64,000 nucleotides of DNA, taken from Azospirillum sp. B510. GTDB taxonomy: Bacteria > Pseudomonadota > Alphaproteobacteria > Azospirillales > Azospirillaceae. Both the position numbers and the translations under genes were made by a program. The notes under the pieces were generated by a model. That model had not been told where the DNA came from. It made no database searches and saw nothing but the letters and a program-made list of their open reading frames with translations. Location: contig NC_013854.1 in assembly GCF_000010725.1 (NCBI RefSeq), positions 2,447,001 to 2,511,000 of the forward strand, written 5' to 3'. Shown here one piece after another: positions 20,378 to 31,666 of this stretch (position 1 is the stretch's first letter; the number at the start of each line of letters is the position of its first letter).

Positions 20378-21919
20378 ATGGGCGGCTGGACCGAGGGCTA
20401 TGTCGGCGGCATCGACTATATCCGCGCCGTCTATCGCGACTGGTCGCCGGCCCTGCTCCGCTTCGCCCTGACGCTGCGCGGCTGGCGTCCGCCCGAGGCC
20501 CTGCGCCTTGGCCGCTTCACCATGGCGGAGCCCGGCTGCGGCCATGGGCTGACCAGCGCGCTGCTGGCCGGCGCCCATCCGGCGGCGCGGTTCGAGGCGA
20601 TGGACTTCAACCCCTCCCACATCGCCGGGGCTCGCCGGCTGGCCGCCGATGCCGGTCTCGGCAACGCCGACTTCCTGGAGGAGAGCTTCGCCGACTATGC
20701 CCGGCGCGACGGGCCGATGCTGGATGCCGTCGCCCTGCATGGGGTCTGGTCCTGGGTCAGCGCGGAGAACCGCGCCATCCTGCTGGACCTGCTGCGCCGC
20801 CGGCTGGCGCCCGGCGGTGTGGTGTTCGTCAGCTACAACGCCCTTCCCGGCACGCTGGCCCACATGCCGTTGCGCCGAATGCTGGTTGAACGCTGCGCCG
20901 AGGGTGACGGCGCCCTGCCCGACCGCATCGCCCGCGCGGTGGAGTTCGCCGCCCGGCTGGCGGCCCAGGGCGGTGGCTGGTTCGCCGGCACCGAAGGGGT
21001 GGTCGAACGGATCGAGCAGCTTCGCCGCAAATCGCCGAACTACATCGCCCACGAATATCTGAACGGCGACTGGACCGCCTTCTACCATGCCGACGTGGTG
21101 CGGGAACTCGCGGCGGCGAAGCTGGAGTTCGCCGGCGCCGCGGTACCGATGGAGCAGTTGCACGAGCTTGCCCTCTCCCCCGCCCAGCAGGCGCTGGCGG
21201 ACGAGGCGCGCGATCCCGCCCAGGCGGAGACCCTGCGCGACCTGATGACCAACCGCAGCTTCCGCCGCGACCTGTTCATCAAGGGCGGCGAGCGGCTGGG
21301 CCCGGCCGAACGGCGCGCCCTGCTGGGCGAGACCCGCTTCACCCTGCTGGTGGATGTGGATGATTTGCCGGAGGTCGCCTCCACCCCGGTCGGCCGTCTG
21401 CCCTTCCCACGGGCGCTCCACGTCCCGCTGGCGGCGGCATTGGCCGGACCACCGCAAAGCCTGGACGCCTTGCTGGCCCGGCCGGCGCTGGCGGCACAGG
21501 GGGAGGAGGCGGTGTTGCGGGCGCTGATCCTGCTGACCAGCCTGTCGCTGGCCGCGCCGGTGATGCCGGAGGTGATGTCCGAGGGCGGGTTTGCCGAACG
21601 GAAGGCATCCTGCGACCGTTTCAACGGCGCGGTGCTGGAGCGCCACCGCTTCGGCGACACGCCGGGTCAACTCGCGTCGCCGCTGTTGGGAGCGGGCGTG
21701 CCGGTGTCACGGGTCGAGGCGCTGTTCCTGCTGGCCGCCCGGCTGGGCGAGGAGCCCGCCGCCTTCGCCTGGCGGCATCTGTCGGCCGACGGCATCGTGC
21801 TGGGGCGGGATGGCGAGCGCTGCGACGGGGACGACGCCAACCGGGCGGAACTCGCCCGCCGGCACGCCGTCTTCAGCCAACGGAGGCTGCCGCTGCTGCG
21901 GAGATTGGCGGTGGCTTAG
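20378..21919 (+). CDS. SAM-dependent methyltransferase with methyltransferase regulatory domain
   Basis: 513 residues. The N-terminal class I methyltransferase fold shows motif I EPGCGHGLTSALLAG (about residue 50) followed by acidic MDFNPSHI and LHGVWSWVS. The middle part (RNIAHEYLN-type segment, here KSPNYIAHEYLNGDWTAFYH) matches the methyltransferase regulatory domain family PF10119. The C-terminal 200 residues are helical, with no second catalytic motif. Substrate unknown. It stands alone beside the tRNA-Lys genes. Confidence 0.82.
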   Translation: MGGWTEGYVGGIDYIRAVYRDWSPALLRFALTLRGWRPPEALRLGRFTMAEPGCGHGLTSALLAGAHPAARFEAMDFNPSHIAGARRLAADAGLGNADFLEESFADYARRDGPMLDAVALHGVWSWVSAENRAILLDLLRRRLAPGGVVFVSYNALPGTLAHMPLRRMLVERCAEGDGALPDRIARAVEFAARLAAQGGGWFAGTEGVVERIEQLRRKSPNYIAHEYLNGDWTAFYHADVVRELAAAKLEFAGAAVPMEQLHELALSPAQQALADEARDPAQAETLRDLMTNRSFRRDLFIKGGERLGPAERRALLGETRFTLLVDVDDLPEVASTPVGRLPFPRALHVPLAAALAGPPQSLDALLARPALAAQGEEAVLRALILLTSLSLAAPVMPEVMSEGGFAERKASCDRFNGAVLERHRFGDTPGQLASPLLGAGVPVSRVEALFLLAARLGEEPAAFAWRHLSADGIVLGRDGERCDGDDANRAELARRHAVFSQRRLPLLRRLAVA

Positions 21920-21963
21920 GGAGGGATGCGGGGATGGCGCCCCGTCGCCGGCCGACCCCGGTG

Positions 21964-22284
21964 CTAGGCGGCGGTCTTCGGCAGCTTCTCGGCGATGCCG
22001 TACAACGCCTCGCGCCGGCGGATCTCGGCGAAGACCTCGTCGGGATGGATCTTCAGCGTCGCCCACAGGACCGACAGGTTGTAGAGCAGGTCGGCACTCT
22101 CGTTGATGACGCCCTCGCGATCCTCGTTCATCGCGTCCAACGCCACCTCGACCGCCTCCTCGCCGACCTTCTTGGCGATCTTCTTCGGGCCGGCAGCGAT
22201 CAGCCGCGCGGTCTTGGACTGCGCGGGGTCCATCCGCTTGCGGTCGAGGATGGCGGCATAGAGGCGGATCAGGTCGTCAGTCAT
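21964..22284 (-). CDS. hisE: Phosphoribosyl-ATP pyrophosphatase
   Basis: Second enzyme of histidine biosynthesis; hydrolyses phosphoribosyl-ATP to phosphoribosyl-AMP. 106 residues of the MazG-like fold, with KIAKKVGEEAVEVALDAMNE and RGVINESADLLYNLSVLW-type segments typical of HisE. No other his gene is in this window. Confidence 0.93.
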   Translation of the reverse strand: MTDDLIRLYAAILDRKRMDPAQSKTARLIAAGPKKIAKKVGEEAVEVALDAMNEDREGVINESADLLYNLSVLWATLKIHPDEVFAEIRRREALYGIAEKLPKTAA

Positions 22285-22416
22285 CAGACAGGTATGTCTC
22301 GCTTGCGGGCTACGGACTCATCGTTTCGATAAGACTCACGATAAGATGGAGGCTTCGCAACGAAATTACCATCCCCTATAGGCGCGGTCGCGCGCAGCGC
22401 ATTGGCCTTATGCCTG

Positions 22417-22443
22417 CGCCGCGGGGCCTTATGCCCCGCGGCG
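22417..22443 (-). terminator. GC-rich hairpin between phoU and hisE
   Basis: Perfect 11-pair stem (arms 22417-22427 and 22433-22443, loop CTTAT on the plus strand), 10 bases past the phoU stop. It lacks a T-run on the minus strand, so it could be a weak terminator or an RNA-stabilising structure. The 11-mer GGCATAAGGCC occurs twice around it. Confidence 0.5.
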
Positions 22444-22452
22444 GCGGCCGCT

Positions 22453-23160
22453 TCAGTCCGCCGGATCGTAGGAATGATCGGCCTTCGGGCGCTGGTCCGT
22501 CAGGGCCTGGCCGGTGCTGACGAAATAGACGACCTCGGCGATGTTGGTGGCATGGTCGCCGATGCGCTCCAGATTCTTGGCGATCATCATCAGGTGCATA
22601 TGCGCGGCGAATTGGTCCGGCGCCGCCAGGGCGGAGCGTTCCACCTCCGCAACGAGGCTGGTGTAGAGCGCATCCACCTCGTCATCCGTGCTCCAGATGC
22701 GCAAGGCCGCCTCGCCGTCGGTGTCGACATAGGCGTCGATCACGGCGCTGAGCCGTTCGCGCACCAGCCGGCCGAGCTGGGGCAATCCCGCCAGCGACGC
22801 GGAGTCGGCCAGGCTGAAGATGGCGACGGCGCGCTTGGCGGTGTTGGCGGCATGGTCGCCGATGCGCTCCAGGTTGCCGGCGATCTTCAGCGCCGCGATC
22901 ACCTCGCGCAGGTCGTCGGCCACCGGCTGGCGCAGGGCCAGCAGGCGCATGCAGTGGGCTTCGATGTCATGCTCGAAGGAGTCGAGCCGGGCATCCGACT
23001 CGACGATCTCGCGCGCAAGCTCGGGGTTGCGCTGGGCCAGGCAGGTCAGCGCCTGATCGATCTGCGTCTCCGCAGAGCCGGCCATCTGCACGATGGCGGA
23101 TTTCAACCGCTTCAGCGCGTCCTCGAACGCGGACACGATATGCGGAGCGGAGGTCTTCAT
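22453..23160 (-). CDS. phoU: Phosphate signalling complex protein PhoU
   Basis: Negative regulator of the Pho regulon that links the Pst transporter to the PhoR kinase. 235 residues with the two PhoU repeats, each ending in the metal-binding helix NLERIGDHAANTAKR and NLERIGDHATNIAEV. The frame is open 25 codons upstream, but MKTSAPHIVS at 23160 is the standard N-terminus. No pst genes are adjacent in the window. Confidence 0.95.
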   Translation of the reverse strand: MKTSAPHIVSAFEDALKRLKSAIVQMAGSAETQIDQALTCLAQRNPELAREIVESDARLDSFEHDIEAHCMRLLALRQPVADDLREVIAALKIAGNLERIGDHAANTAKRAVAIFSLADSASLAGLPQLGRLVRERLSAVIDAYVDTDGEAALRIWSTDDEVDALYTSLVAEVERSALAAPDQFAAHMHLMMIAKNLERIGDHATNIAEVVYFVSTGQALTDQRPKADHSYDPAD

Positions 23161-23375
23161 GGTCGCCAAACCCTTCCCGGCGGTCTCATCCGAAGACAAG
23201 ACATATAGCGCCTCGGCGTTACGGTACGATGACAACCCCTATGACCAATGGCCAGTTCGCCCGCCTCCGGGTCGCCACCGGAAGGCCGCGGGCGAACTGC
23301 CCGATTGATTTTGCGGCGCAGCATTGCGACACATGATCCCCATCCCTTCCCACCCGAAGACGTGCCGACCCCATC

Positions 23376-23915
23376 ATGATCGAACGCCGCTTTGAACAGA
23401 TCATCTTCGCCAGCCGCTGGCTGCTCGCCCCCTTCTATCTCGGGCTGGTCATTTCGCTGGGCGCCCTGCTGGTGAAGTTCACCCAGGAGGTCCTGCACAT
23501 CCTCCCCAATGTGCTGGAGATGAGCGAGAAGGACGTGCTTCTGGCCGTGCTGACCCTCATCGACCTGTCCTTCGCCGGCAATCTCCTGCTGATGGTGATC
23601 TTCGCCGGCTATGAGAATTTCGTCTCCAAGATCGACGTCGCCGACCATGAGGACCGGCCGGACTGGATGGGCAAGGTCGATTTCGGCGGGCTGAAACTCA
23701 AGCTGATCGCCTCGATCGTCGCCATCTCGGGCATCCATCTGCTGAAGGCCTTCATGAACCTGGCGCAGACCTCGCGCGATGAACTGATGTGGCTGGTCAT
23801 CATCCATATGACCTTCGTCATTTCCGGCGTGCTGCTGGCCTGCATGGACCGGCTGGAGGGCCATCGCGCCCCGACGCCCAAAGCGGCCGGCAAATCCGGG
23901 GCGGACCACCACTGA
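23376..23915 (+). CDS. UPF0114 / TIGR00645 family membrane protein (YqhA-like)
   Basis: 179-residue inner membrane protein with four predicted helices. The family signature is FASRWLLAPFYLGLVISL near the N-terminus, DLSFAGNLLLMVIFAGYENF in the middle and KLKLIASIVAISGIHLLK. Function of the family is not known. The stop codon sits in a 14-base direct duplication (23910-23937). Confidence 0.88.
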   Translation: MIERRFEQIIFASRWLLAPFYLGLVISLGALLVKFTQEVLHILPNVLEMSEKDVLLAVLTLIDLSFAGNLLLMVIFAGYENFVSKIDVADHEDRPDWMGKVDFGGLKLKLIASIVAISGIHLLKAFMNLAQTSRDELMWLVIIHMTFVISGVLLACMDRLEGHRAPTPKAAGKSGADHH

Positions 23916-25334
<1,419 letters not shown>

Positions 25335-25427
25335 TTGGTGTATCCCTGGTTGGAAGGCCTCCGGTCCCCCGCTCATCCCTCGCGGTGAGGACCGGAGACG
25401 GACCGCGTATCTGGACGGGAATTTCCT

Positions 25428-26297
25428 GTGAAGCCACGCTCATCCGGCTCCGTCATCCGCCTTGCCGCCCCCTTGCGGGCTCTCGCGCAACGCTTCTCCT
25501 TCCTCCTTCTGGTGCTGGCCTCCGTCGCCCTGATGATGGTCGGCAAGATCGAGTCCGTCTCGGTGGACAGCGCGCGCGCCAGGGTGACCGATGCCTTCGC
25601 CCCCATCCTGGACGCCATCTCACGCCCGGCGGCGACCGCGGCGCGCGTCGTCGAATCGGCGGTGGAGCTCGAGAACGCCTTCGACGAGAACCAGCGGCTG
25701 AAGGCGGAGAACGCCCGTCTGCTGCAATGGAAGCAGGCGGCCCTGCGGCTGGAGGCCGAGAACAACAGCCTGCGCAGCCTGCTGCGGGTCCACCCCGAAC
25801 CGGCGGTCAACTACATCGCCGCCCGCGTGATCGCCACCCCCGGCAGTTCCTTCGTCCGCACGCTGGTGGTGACCGCCGGCAAGCGCGACGGGGTGCGCAA
25901 GGGACAGGCCGCCCTGGCGGGCGCCGGTCTGGTCGGCCGGGTGATCGAGGTCGGCGAATGGTCGTCACGCGTGCTGCTGCTGACCGACATCAACGCCCGT
26001 ATTCCGGTGATCCTGTCGAACACGCGCCAGCGCTCGATCCTGGCCGGCGACAATTCCGACCAGGCCAAGCTTCTCTATCTGCCGCCGGATTCGCCGATCC
26101 AGGTGGGCGAGCGGGTGGTGACCTCGGGCGATGGCGGGCTGTTTCCTCCCGGGCTGCCGGTGGGCGTGGTGACCGCGGTGAGCGAGCGCGGCGTGCGGGT
26201 CCTGCCCAGCGCCGACTTGTCGCGCATCGAGCATCTGCGTCTGGTCGATTTCGGCCTGCCCAGCACCGATCTGGAGTCGTCGCCGGAGTGGAAGTAA
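25428..26297 (+). CDS. mreC: Rod shape-determining protein MreC
   Basis: Bitopic protein that links MreB to the periplasmic synthesis enzymes. 289 residues: cytoplasmic N-terminus, one transmembrane helix (FLLLVLASVALMMVG near residue 30), a coiled coil (ELENAFDENQRLKAENARLL), then the beta-rich MreC domain (VVTAGKRDGVRKGQAALAGA, LLLTDINARIPVIL). It starts 93 bases after mreB and is followed by mreD after 37 bases. Confidence 0.95.
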   Translation: MKPRSSGSVIRLAAPLRALAQRFSFLLLVLASVALMMVGKIESVSVDSARARVTDAFAPILDAISRPAATAARVVESAVELENAFDENQRLKAENARLLQWKQAALRLEAENNSLRSLLRVHPEPAVNYIAARVIATPGSSFVRTLVVTAGKRDGVRKGQAALAGAGLVGRVIEVGEWSSRVLLLTDINARIPVILSNTRQRSILAGDNSDQAKLLYLPPDSPIQVGERVVTSGDGGLFPPGLPVGVVTAVSERGVRVLPSADLSRIEHLRLVDFGLPSTDLESSPEWK

Positions 26298-26334
26298 ACC
26301 CGACGGACCGTCGACCGGCCTGGGGATTGCCGAC

Positions 26335-26847
26335 ATGACGGCGACATTCTGGCAGAAGATCGACAAGACCGGGCGCAATCTGGCGCCCTTCGCCGTCACG
26401 GTGATGATGGTGCTGATCGGCATGATCCCGGTGCCGGCCCCCGGCTATGCGCCGGTGGCGCCGAACCTGACGCTGGTCTCGGTCTATTACTGGACGATCC
26501 ACAGGCCTGACCTGATGCGTCCGGGGGTGGCCTTTCTGATCGGGCTGCTGCAGGATTTCCTGGTCGGCGGGCCGCTGGGCGTCAATGCGCTGCTGATGGT
26601 CGTCGCGCAATGGGCGGTGCTGAACCAGCGCCGGGTGTTCCTGGCCAGCACCTTCTCCCTGCTGTGGTTCGGCTTCACGCTGGTGATGGCGGGCGCCGTG
26701 CTGCTGCAATGGCTGGCCTTCTCGGTGCTAGACGCCGCCGCGCTGTCGATCCTGCCGGCGCTGTTCCAGGGACTGCTGACGGTGGCGGCGTTTCCTGCGG
26801 TGGGGTGGCTGCTGATCCGCGTCCATCGCGCGTTCTTGAATGGGTAA
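26335..26847 (+). CDS. mreD: Rod shape-determining protein MreD
   Basis: Integral membrane partner of MreC, 170 residues with five or six hydrophobic helices. Characteristic segments are YYWTIHRPDLMRPGVAFLIG and LLQDFLVGGPLGVNALLMVV. It lies between mreC and mrdA with short gaps (37 and 18 bases), as expected for an elongasome operon. Confidence 0.93.
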   Translation: MTATFWQKIDKTGRNLAPFAVTVMMVLIGMIPVPAPGYAPVAPNLTLVSVYYWTIHRPDLMRPGVAFLIGLLQDFLVGGPLGVNALLMVVAQWAVLNQRRVFLASTFSLLWFGFTLVMAGAVLLQWLAFSVLDAAALSILPALFQGLLTVAAFPAVGWLLIRVHRAFLNG

Positions 26848-26865
26848 AGGGTCCCGACGGGTCTC

Positions 26866-28755
26866 ATGAGTTCGATCGATCGCGACACCGACCGTTCCCG
26901 CCTGCTGGCGCGCCGCGCCCTGGTTCTGGGCGGGATCAAGCTGGCCGGGCTGTCCGCGCTGGTCGGCCGTCTCTATTATCTTCAGGTCGTCGAGTCGGCG
27001 CGCTACACCATGCTGGCGGAGGAGAACCGCATCAGCCTGCGGCTGATCGCCCCCTCGCGCGGCACCATCGTCGACCGTTTCGGCGTGCCGCTGGCGGTCA
27101 ATCAGCAGAATTACCGCGTCGTCGTCGTGTCGGAACGGACCCACAACATCCAGGAGACGCTCGACAAGATCTCCCGCATCGTGCCGCTGACCGATGGCGA
27201 CCGCCGCCGGGTCCTGCGCGAGCTGCACCGCAAGCGCCGTTTCGTGCCCGTCACGGTGCGGGAGAATCTGAGCTGGGAGCAGGTGGCGACGCTGGAGACC
27301 AACACCCCCGACCTGCCCGGCGTGGCGATCGAGGTCGGCGAGCTGCGCTACTACCCGCAAGCGGACGCCACCGCCCATATCCTGGGCTATGTCGGCGCCG
27401 TGTCGGAGTCGGAGCTGAGCGGCAACAGCGATCCGGTGCTGTCGCTGCCCGGCTTCCGCATCGGCAAGGCCGGCATCGAGAAGTTTCACGAGAAGGTTCT
27501 GCGCGGCACCGCCGGCACCAGCCAGTTGGAGGTCAACGCCGTCGGCCGCGTCATCCGCGAGCTGTCGCGCGACGAGGGGCAGCCGGGCCGTGAAATCCAG
27601 CTGACCATGGACATGGCGCTTCAGCGCTTCGTGCAGGAGCGGCTGTCGCAGGAGACCAGCGCCTCGGCCGTGGTGATGGATGTCCACACCGGCGGCATCT
27701 ACGCGCTGTGCTCCCACCCCAGCTACGACCCCAACCAGTTCACCATGGGCATCAGCGCCGAGTTGTGGGAGGAGCTGCTGTCCAACCCGGCGACGCCACT
27801 GAACAACAAGGCGGTGGTCGGCCAATATCCGCCCGGCTCCACCTTCAAGATCGCGGCGGCGCTGGCCGCTCTGGAATCCGGCATCGTCAGCAACCGCCAC
27901 ACCGTGTTCTGTCCCGGCTATCTTGAACTGGGCGACCACCGCTTCCACTGCTGGAAGCGCGGCGGTCACGGCACGGTCGATTTCGTCGGCGCGCTGCGCC
28001 ATTCCTGCGACGTGTTCTTCTATGACGTGTCGCGCCGCATCGGCATCGACCGCATCGCCGAGATGTCGAACCGGCTGGGTCTGGGCAGCCGCACCGGCAT
28101 CGACCTGCCGCATGAGCGCGCCGGCCTGATCCCCTCCATCGCCTGGAAAAAGGCGACGCTGGGCAAGGGCTGGGACATGGGCGAGACGCTGGTCGCCTCC
28201 ATCGGCCAGGGCTATGTGCTGACGACGCCGCTGCAACTGGCGGTCATGACCTGCCGGGTCGCCAATGGCGGCTACGCGGTCAAGCCGCACCTGACCAAGC
28301 AGATCAAGGCGGTCAGCGGCGAACAGACCGCCTGGCCCGGCATCGGCGTGAAAAAGGAGAATCTCGACATCGTGCTGCGCGGCATGACCGAGGTGGTGAA
28401 CGCCCCCAACGGCACCGCCTACAAGTCGCGCATCACCGAGGTCGGCTATGAGATGGCCGGCAAGACCGGGTCGGCCCAGGTCCGGCGCATCACCATGGCC
28501 CAGCGCGCCGCCGGCCTGAAGAAGCAGGACGAGATCCCCTGGCGCGAGCGCGACCATGCCCTGTTCGTCGCCTTCGCCCCGATCCAGGCGCCGCGCTATG
28601 CCTGCGCCGTCTTCGTCGAGCATGGCGGCGGCGGCTCCACCGCGGCGGCGCCGATCGCCCGCGACATCCTGCTGGAAACCCAGAAGCGCGACCCCGGCCG
28701 CGCCGCCGTCGCCGAAACCCCGCCACCGCCGGATGCCGGAGAGCCGCGGGGCTGA
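26866..28755 (+). CDS. mrdA: Penicillin-binding protein 2 (elongation transpeptidase)
   Basis: Peptidoglycan D,D-transpeptidase of the elongasome, 629 residues. An N-terminal membrane anchor (RALVLGGIKLAGLSALVGRL) is followed by the PBP dimerisation domain and the transpeptidase domain. Catalytic motifs are S325-T-F-K328 (PPGSTFKIAAAL), SCD (RHSCDVFFYD) and KTG (AGKTGSAQVRR). Last gene of the mre cluster here. RodA, its usual partner and usual next gene, is absent at this place. Confidence 0.96.
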   Translation: MSSIDRDTDRSRLLARRALVLGGIKLAGLSALVGRLYYLQVVESARYTMLAEENRISLRLIAPSRGTIVDRFGVPLAVNQQNYRVVVVSERTHNIQETLDKISRIVPLTDGDRRRVLRELHRKRRFVPVTVRENLSWEQVATLETNTPDLPGVAIEVGELRYYPQADATAHILGYVGAVSESELSGNSDPVLSLPGFRIGKAGIEKFHEKVLRGTAGTSQLEVNAVGRVIRELSRDEGQPGREIQLTMDMALQRFVQERLSQETSASAVVMDVHTGGIYALCSHPSYDPNQFTMGISAELWEELLSNPATPLNNKAVVGQYPPGSTFKIAAALAALESGIVSNRHTVFCPGYLELGDHRFHCWKRGGHGTVDFVGALRHSCDVFFYDVSRRIGIDRIAEMSNRLGLGSRTGIDLPHERAGLIPSIAWKKATLGKGWDMGETLVASIGQGYVLTTPLQLAVMTCRVANGGYAVKPHLTKQIKAVSGEQTAWPGIGVKKENLDIVLRGMTEVVNAPNGTAYKSRITEVGYEMAGKTGSAQVRRITMAQRAAGLKKQDEIPWRERDHALFVAFAPIQAPRYACAVFVEHGGGGSTAAAPIARDILLETQKRDPGRAAVAETPPPPDAGEPRG

Positions 28756-28796
28756 CCCGGCCCCATCCTCTCCCCAACAGGCTCAACCCGCCACGC

Positions 28797-29503
28797 TCAA
28801 CCGCGCCGGCCGGCCGGAATCGTCATAGCCGCCACCCCCAGCACCACCGCGGCGCAGCCGGCGAGAACGGCGGGCTCGGGGGTTTCGCCGAGCAGCAGCA
28901 CGCCGATGCCGACGCCGATCGGCACCCGCAGATAGGCCTGCGCGGTAGTGGGCACCGATCAGAGGCTGTCGACCAGACGGAAATAAAGAACAAACGCCAG
29001 CGCCGTCGAGAAGACCGACAGACCGGCGAGCGCCAGCAGCGAGGGACCGGACGGCGCCAGGGTCCAAGGGCGGTCGACCACCACGCTGATCGGCAGCAGA
29101 AGCGCAGCCCCGCACAGCAGCGACCCGGCGGCCGGCATGATCGGATCCAGGCCCTTGAACGCCCGGCCATAGATGGCCGCTCCGGCATAGCAGACGGTGG
29201 CGAGGATGATGGCGCCCTGGGCCGGCAGATCACGGCCGATTTCGTCCACCGCCCCCACCCCAACCGCCTTCCCGACGGTCAGCTCCTCGTGCCGGGTGAG
29301 CAGAAGCGTGATCAGGAACGCGAAGATCGGCGTGGTGACGTTGAGGATGACGGCCGTCCCGGCCTCCACCGTCCGTTCGGCCCAAGCGATCAGGGTGAAG
29401 GGCAGGACGCTGTTCAGGCAGGCCTGGACCAGGAAGCGGCGCCATACCGCCGGATCCCGCGGCAGGGACAGGCCGCGCCAGCGGATGATCCCGCCCGCCC
29501 GGC
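28797..29503 (-). pseudogene. EamA/DMT-family transporter remnant
   Basis: Reading the minus strand in one frame from about 29503 gives IIRWRGLSLPRDPAVWRRF, LNSVLPFTLIAWAERTVEAG, a run of EamA helices and, at the end, TAQAYLRVPIGVGIGVLLLG and VLGVAAMTIPAGRRG before the stop at 28797. Two lesions are visible. The 5' part encoding the first helices is missing, and an in-frame TGA at 28959-28961 interrupts the frame after FRLVDSL. No start codon lies in a normal position. The family exports small metabolites, but this copy should be dead. Confidence 0.85.
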
Positions 29504-29707
29504 CCGAAGGACCAGGCGCTGCGGACGGCGCGCACCTGCTACGATCATCTGGCCGGACGGCTGGGTGCGGCGCTGCTGACCTGTTCGCTGGACCGCGGCT
29601 GGATCGCCCGCATCCCCGACAGCCGCGCGGTCATGATCACCGACGCCGGCACCCTGGCCTTCTCGACGATTTTCGCCATCGCCCCGGACCAGTTGACCCC
29701 CAAATGA
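29504..29707 (+). pseudogene. ArsR-like winged-helix regulator remnant (C-terminal part)
   Basis: Plus-strand frame from about 29504 to the TGA at 29705-29707 encodes KDQALRTARTCYDHLAGRLG, AALLTCSLDRGWIARIPDSR and a tail ending APDQLTPK. RTCYDHLAGRLG is characteristic of the C-terminal half of a group of ArsR-type regulators. The DNA-binding N-terminal half and any start codon are missing. It abuts the EamA remnant head to head, so both probably lost their 5' ends in the same deletion. Confidence 0.75.
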
Positions 29708-29735
29708 AAAGCGCGCCCCCGAAGGGACGCGCTTT
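29708..29735 (-). terminator. Rho-independent terminator of ilvC
   Basis: Twelve-pair stem (arms 29708-29719 and 29724-29735). On the minus strand the loop is TTCG closed by C-G, a stable cUUCGg-type tetraloop. It is followed by TTTTCATTT. It starts 27 bases past the ilvC stop. Confidence 0.85.
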
Positions 29736-29762
29736 CCCGCGAACCGGCAGGCTGTCGCCGGA

Positions 29763-30794
<1,032 letters not shown>

Positions 30795-30845
30795 TTAAAT
30801 TTCACTAGCCGGGTGTTGAACGAAGCGATTAGTGCGCGGGGCGGA

Positions 30846-31313
30846 TTACTCCATCGGCGGCAAGGCCGCGTCAAGCAAAAGCCGTCCGTCCACGGTGAAG
30901 GGGTTCAGGAAAGTGACGCCGCCAAGCCGCCGTCCGCCCTGAAAATCTTCGGACACAAGATACTTACAGCCATACGCATCGGCGTTCGCCCATAAGACCG
31001 CATCCCAGATTTGCAAGCCATGCGCGGCTACGGCTTCGAAGGCGCGCCGGAAGGCGTCACTGGCGACAGGAAGACGTTCGAAGGTCTGCTCATAGTCGCG
31101 AACCAGGTCCAAGGCTTCGGCCGGCGGCAGGATTCGCTTGCGGGCCAGCGACGCGTAAAGCTCACACAGCACCTGCCCAGCGATCAGCACAGGGGAACCC
31201 GCTGTCGCCGCCCTCTCCAGCAAGTCCAATGCAACCGCATATTTATCCGGATCACGCTGGTCGGCCGCATAGAACAGGATGTTCGTGTCAAAGCTGACAA
31301 AGGACGGCCTCAT
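30846..31313 (-). CDS. PIN-domain toxin, VapC-like
   Basis: 155-residue PIN-domain ribonuclease-type toxin. The acidic catalytic residues are in SFDTNILFYAAD near the N-terminus, QVLCELYASLARK in the middle and LQIWDAVLWANADAYGCKYL and VSEDFQGG at the end. The start overlaps the antitoxin stop by 4 bases, as usual in vapBC pairs. Its RNA target cannot be read from sequence. Confidence 0.9.
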   Translation of the reverse strand: MRPSFVSFDTNILFYAADQRDPDKYAVALDLLERAATAGSPVLIAGQVLCELYASLARKRILPPAEALDLVRDYEQTFERLPVASDAFRRAFEAVAAHGLQIWDAVLWANADAYGCKYLVSEDFQGGRRLGGVTFLNPFTVDGRLLLDAALPPME

Positions 31314-31564
31314 GGCAGGGAACCGCGCTCATGCAGATCGTCACGGGTCCAGTCACGGCCACCCAGGTCATAGCCTTTGCGCAGCTTCTTCAGCAGCCGC
31401 TCGCCTGCCAGCCTCCGGCGCTCCTGATCGGAAACCGCTTCGGTCGCCGAAAGCCGCGCCACCGGCGTGCCGTTCTCGGTCAGGACGATCTCCTCGCCGC
31501 GCTTCGCGGCTTCGATCAGCGCGCCAAGCTGGTCCTTGGCCTCTTCCACCGACAGCATCTTCAT
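31310..31564 (-). CDS. Phd/YefM-family antitoxin
   Basis: 84 residues. The N-terminal Phd/YefM DNA-binding domain (MLSVEEAKDQLGALIEAAKR, EEIVLTENGTPVARL) binds its own promoter; the flexible C-terminal part (LRKGYDLGGRDWTRDDLHER) should neutralise the PIN toxin encoded next to it. It is first in the two-gene operon. A start at the second Met (MLSV) is possible. Confidence 0.9.
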   Translation of the reverse strand: MKMLSVEEAKDQLGALIEAAKRGEEIVLTENGTPVARLSATEAVSDQERRRLAGERLLKKLRKGYDLGGRDWTRDDLHERGSLP

Positions 31565-31666
31565 GACCGTTCCCCGCCGCTCGCCGTCCGGCCTGCGCCG
31601 GCCAGGACATCCTAACCCAGAACGGGCCGGACGGCGATGGAGCCCGAAGAGAGCCTCCGGGGAGCG

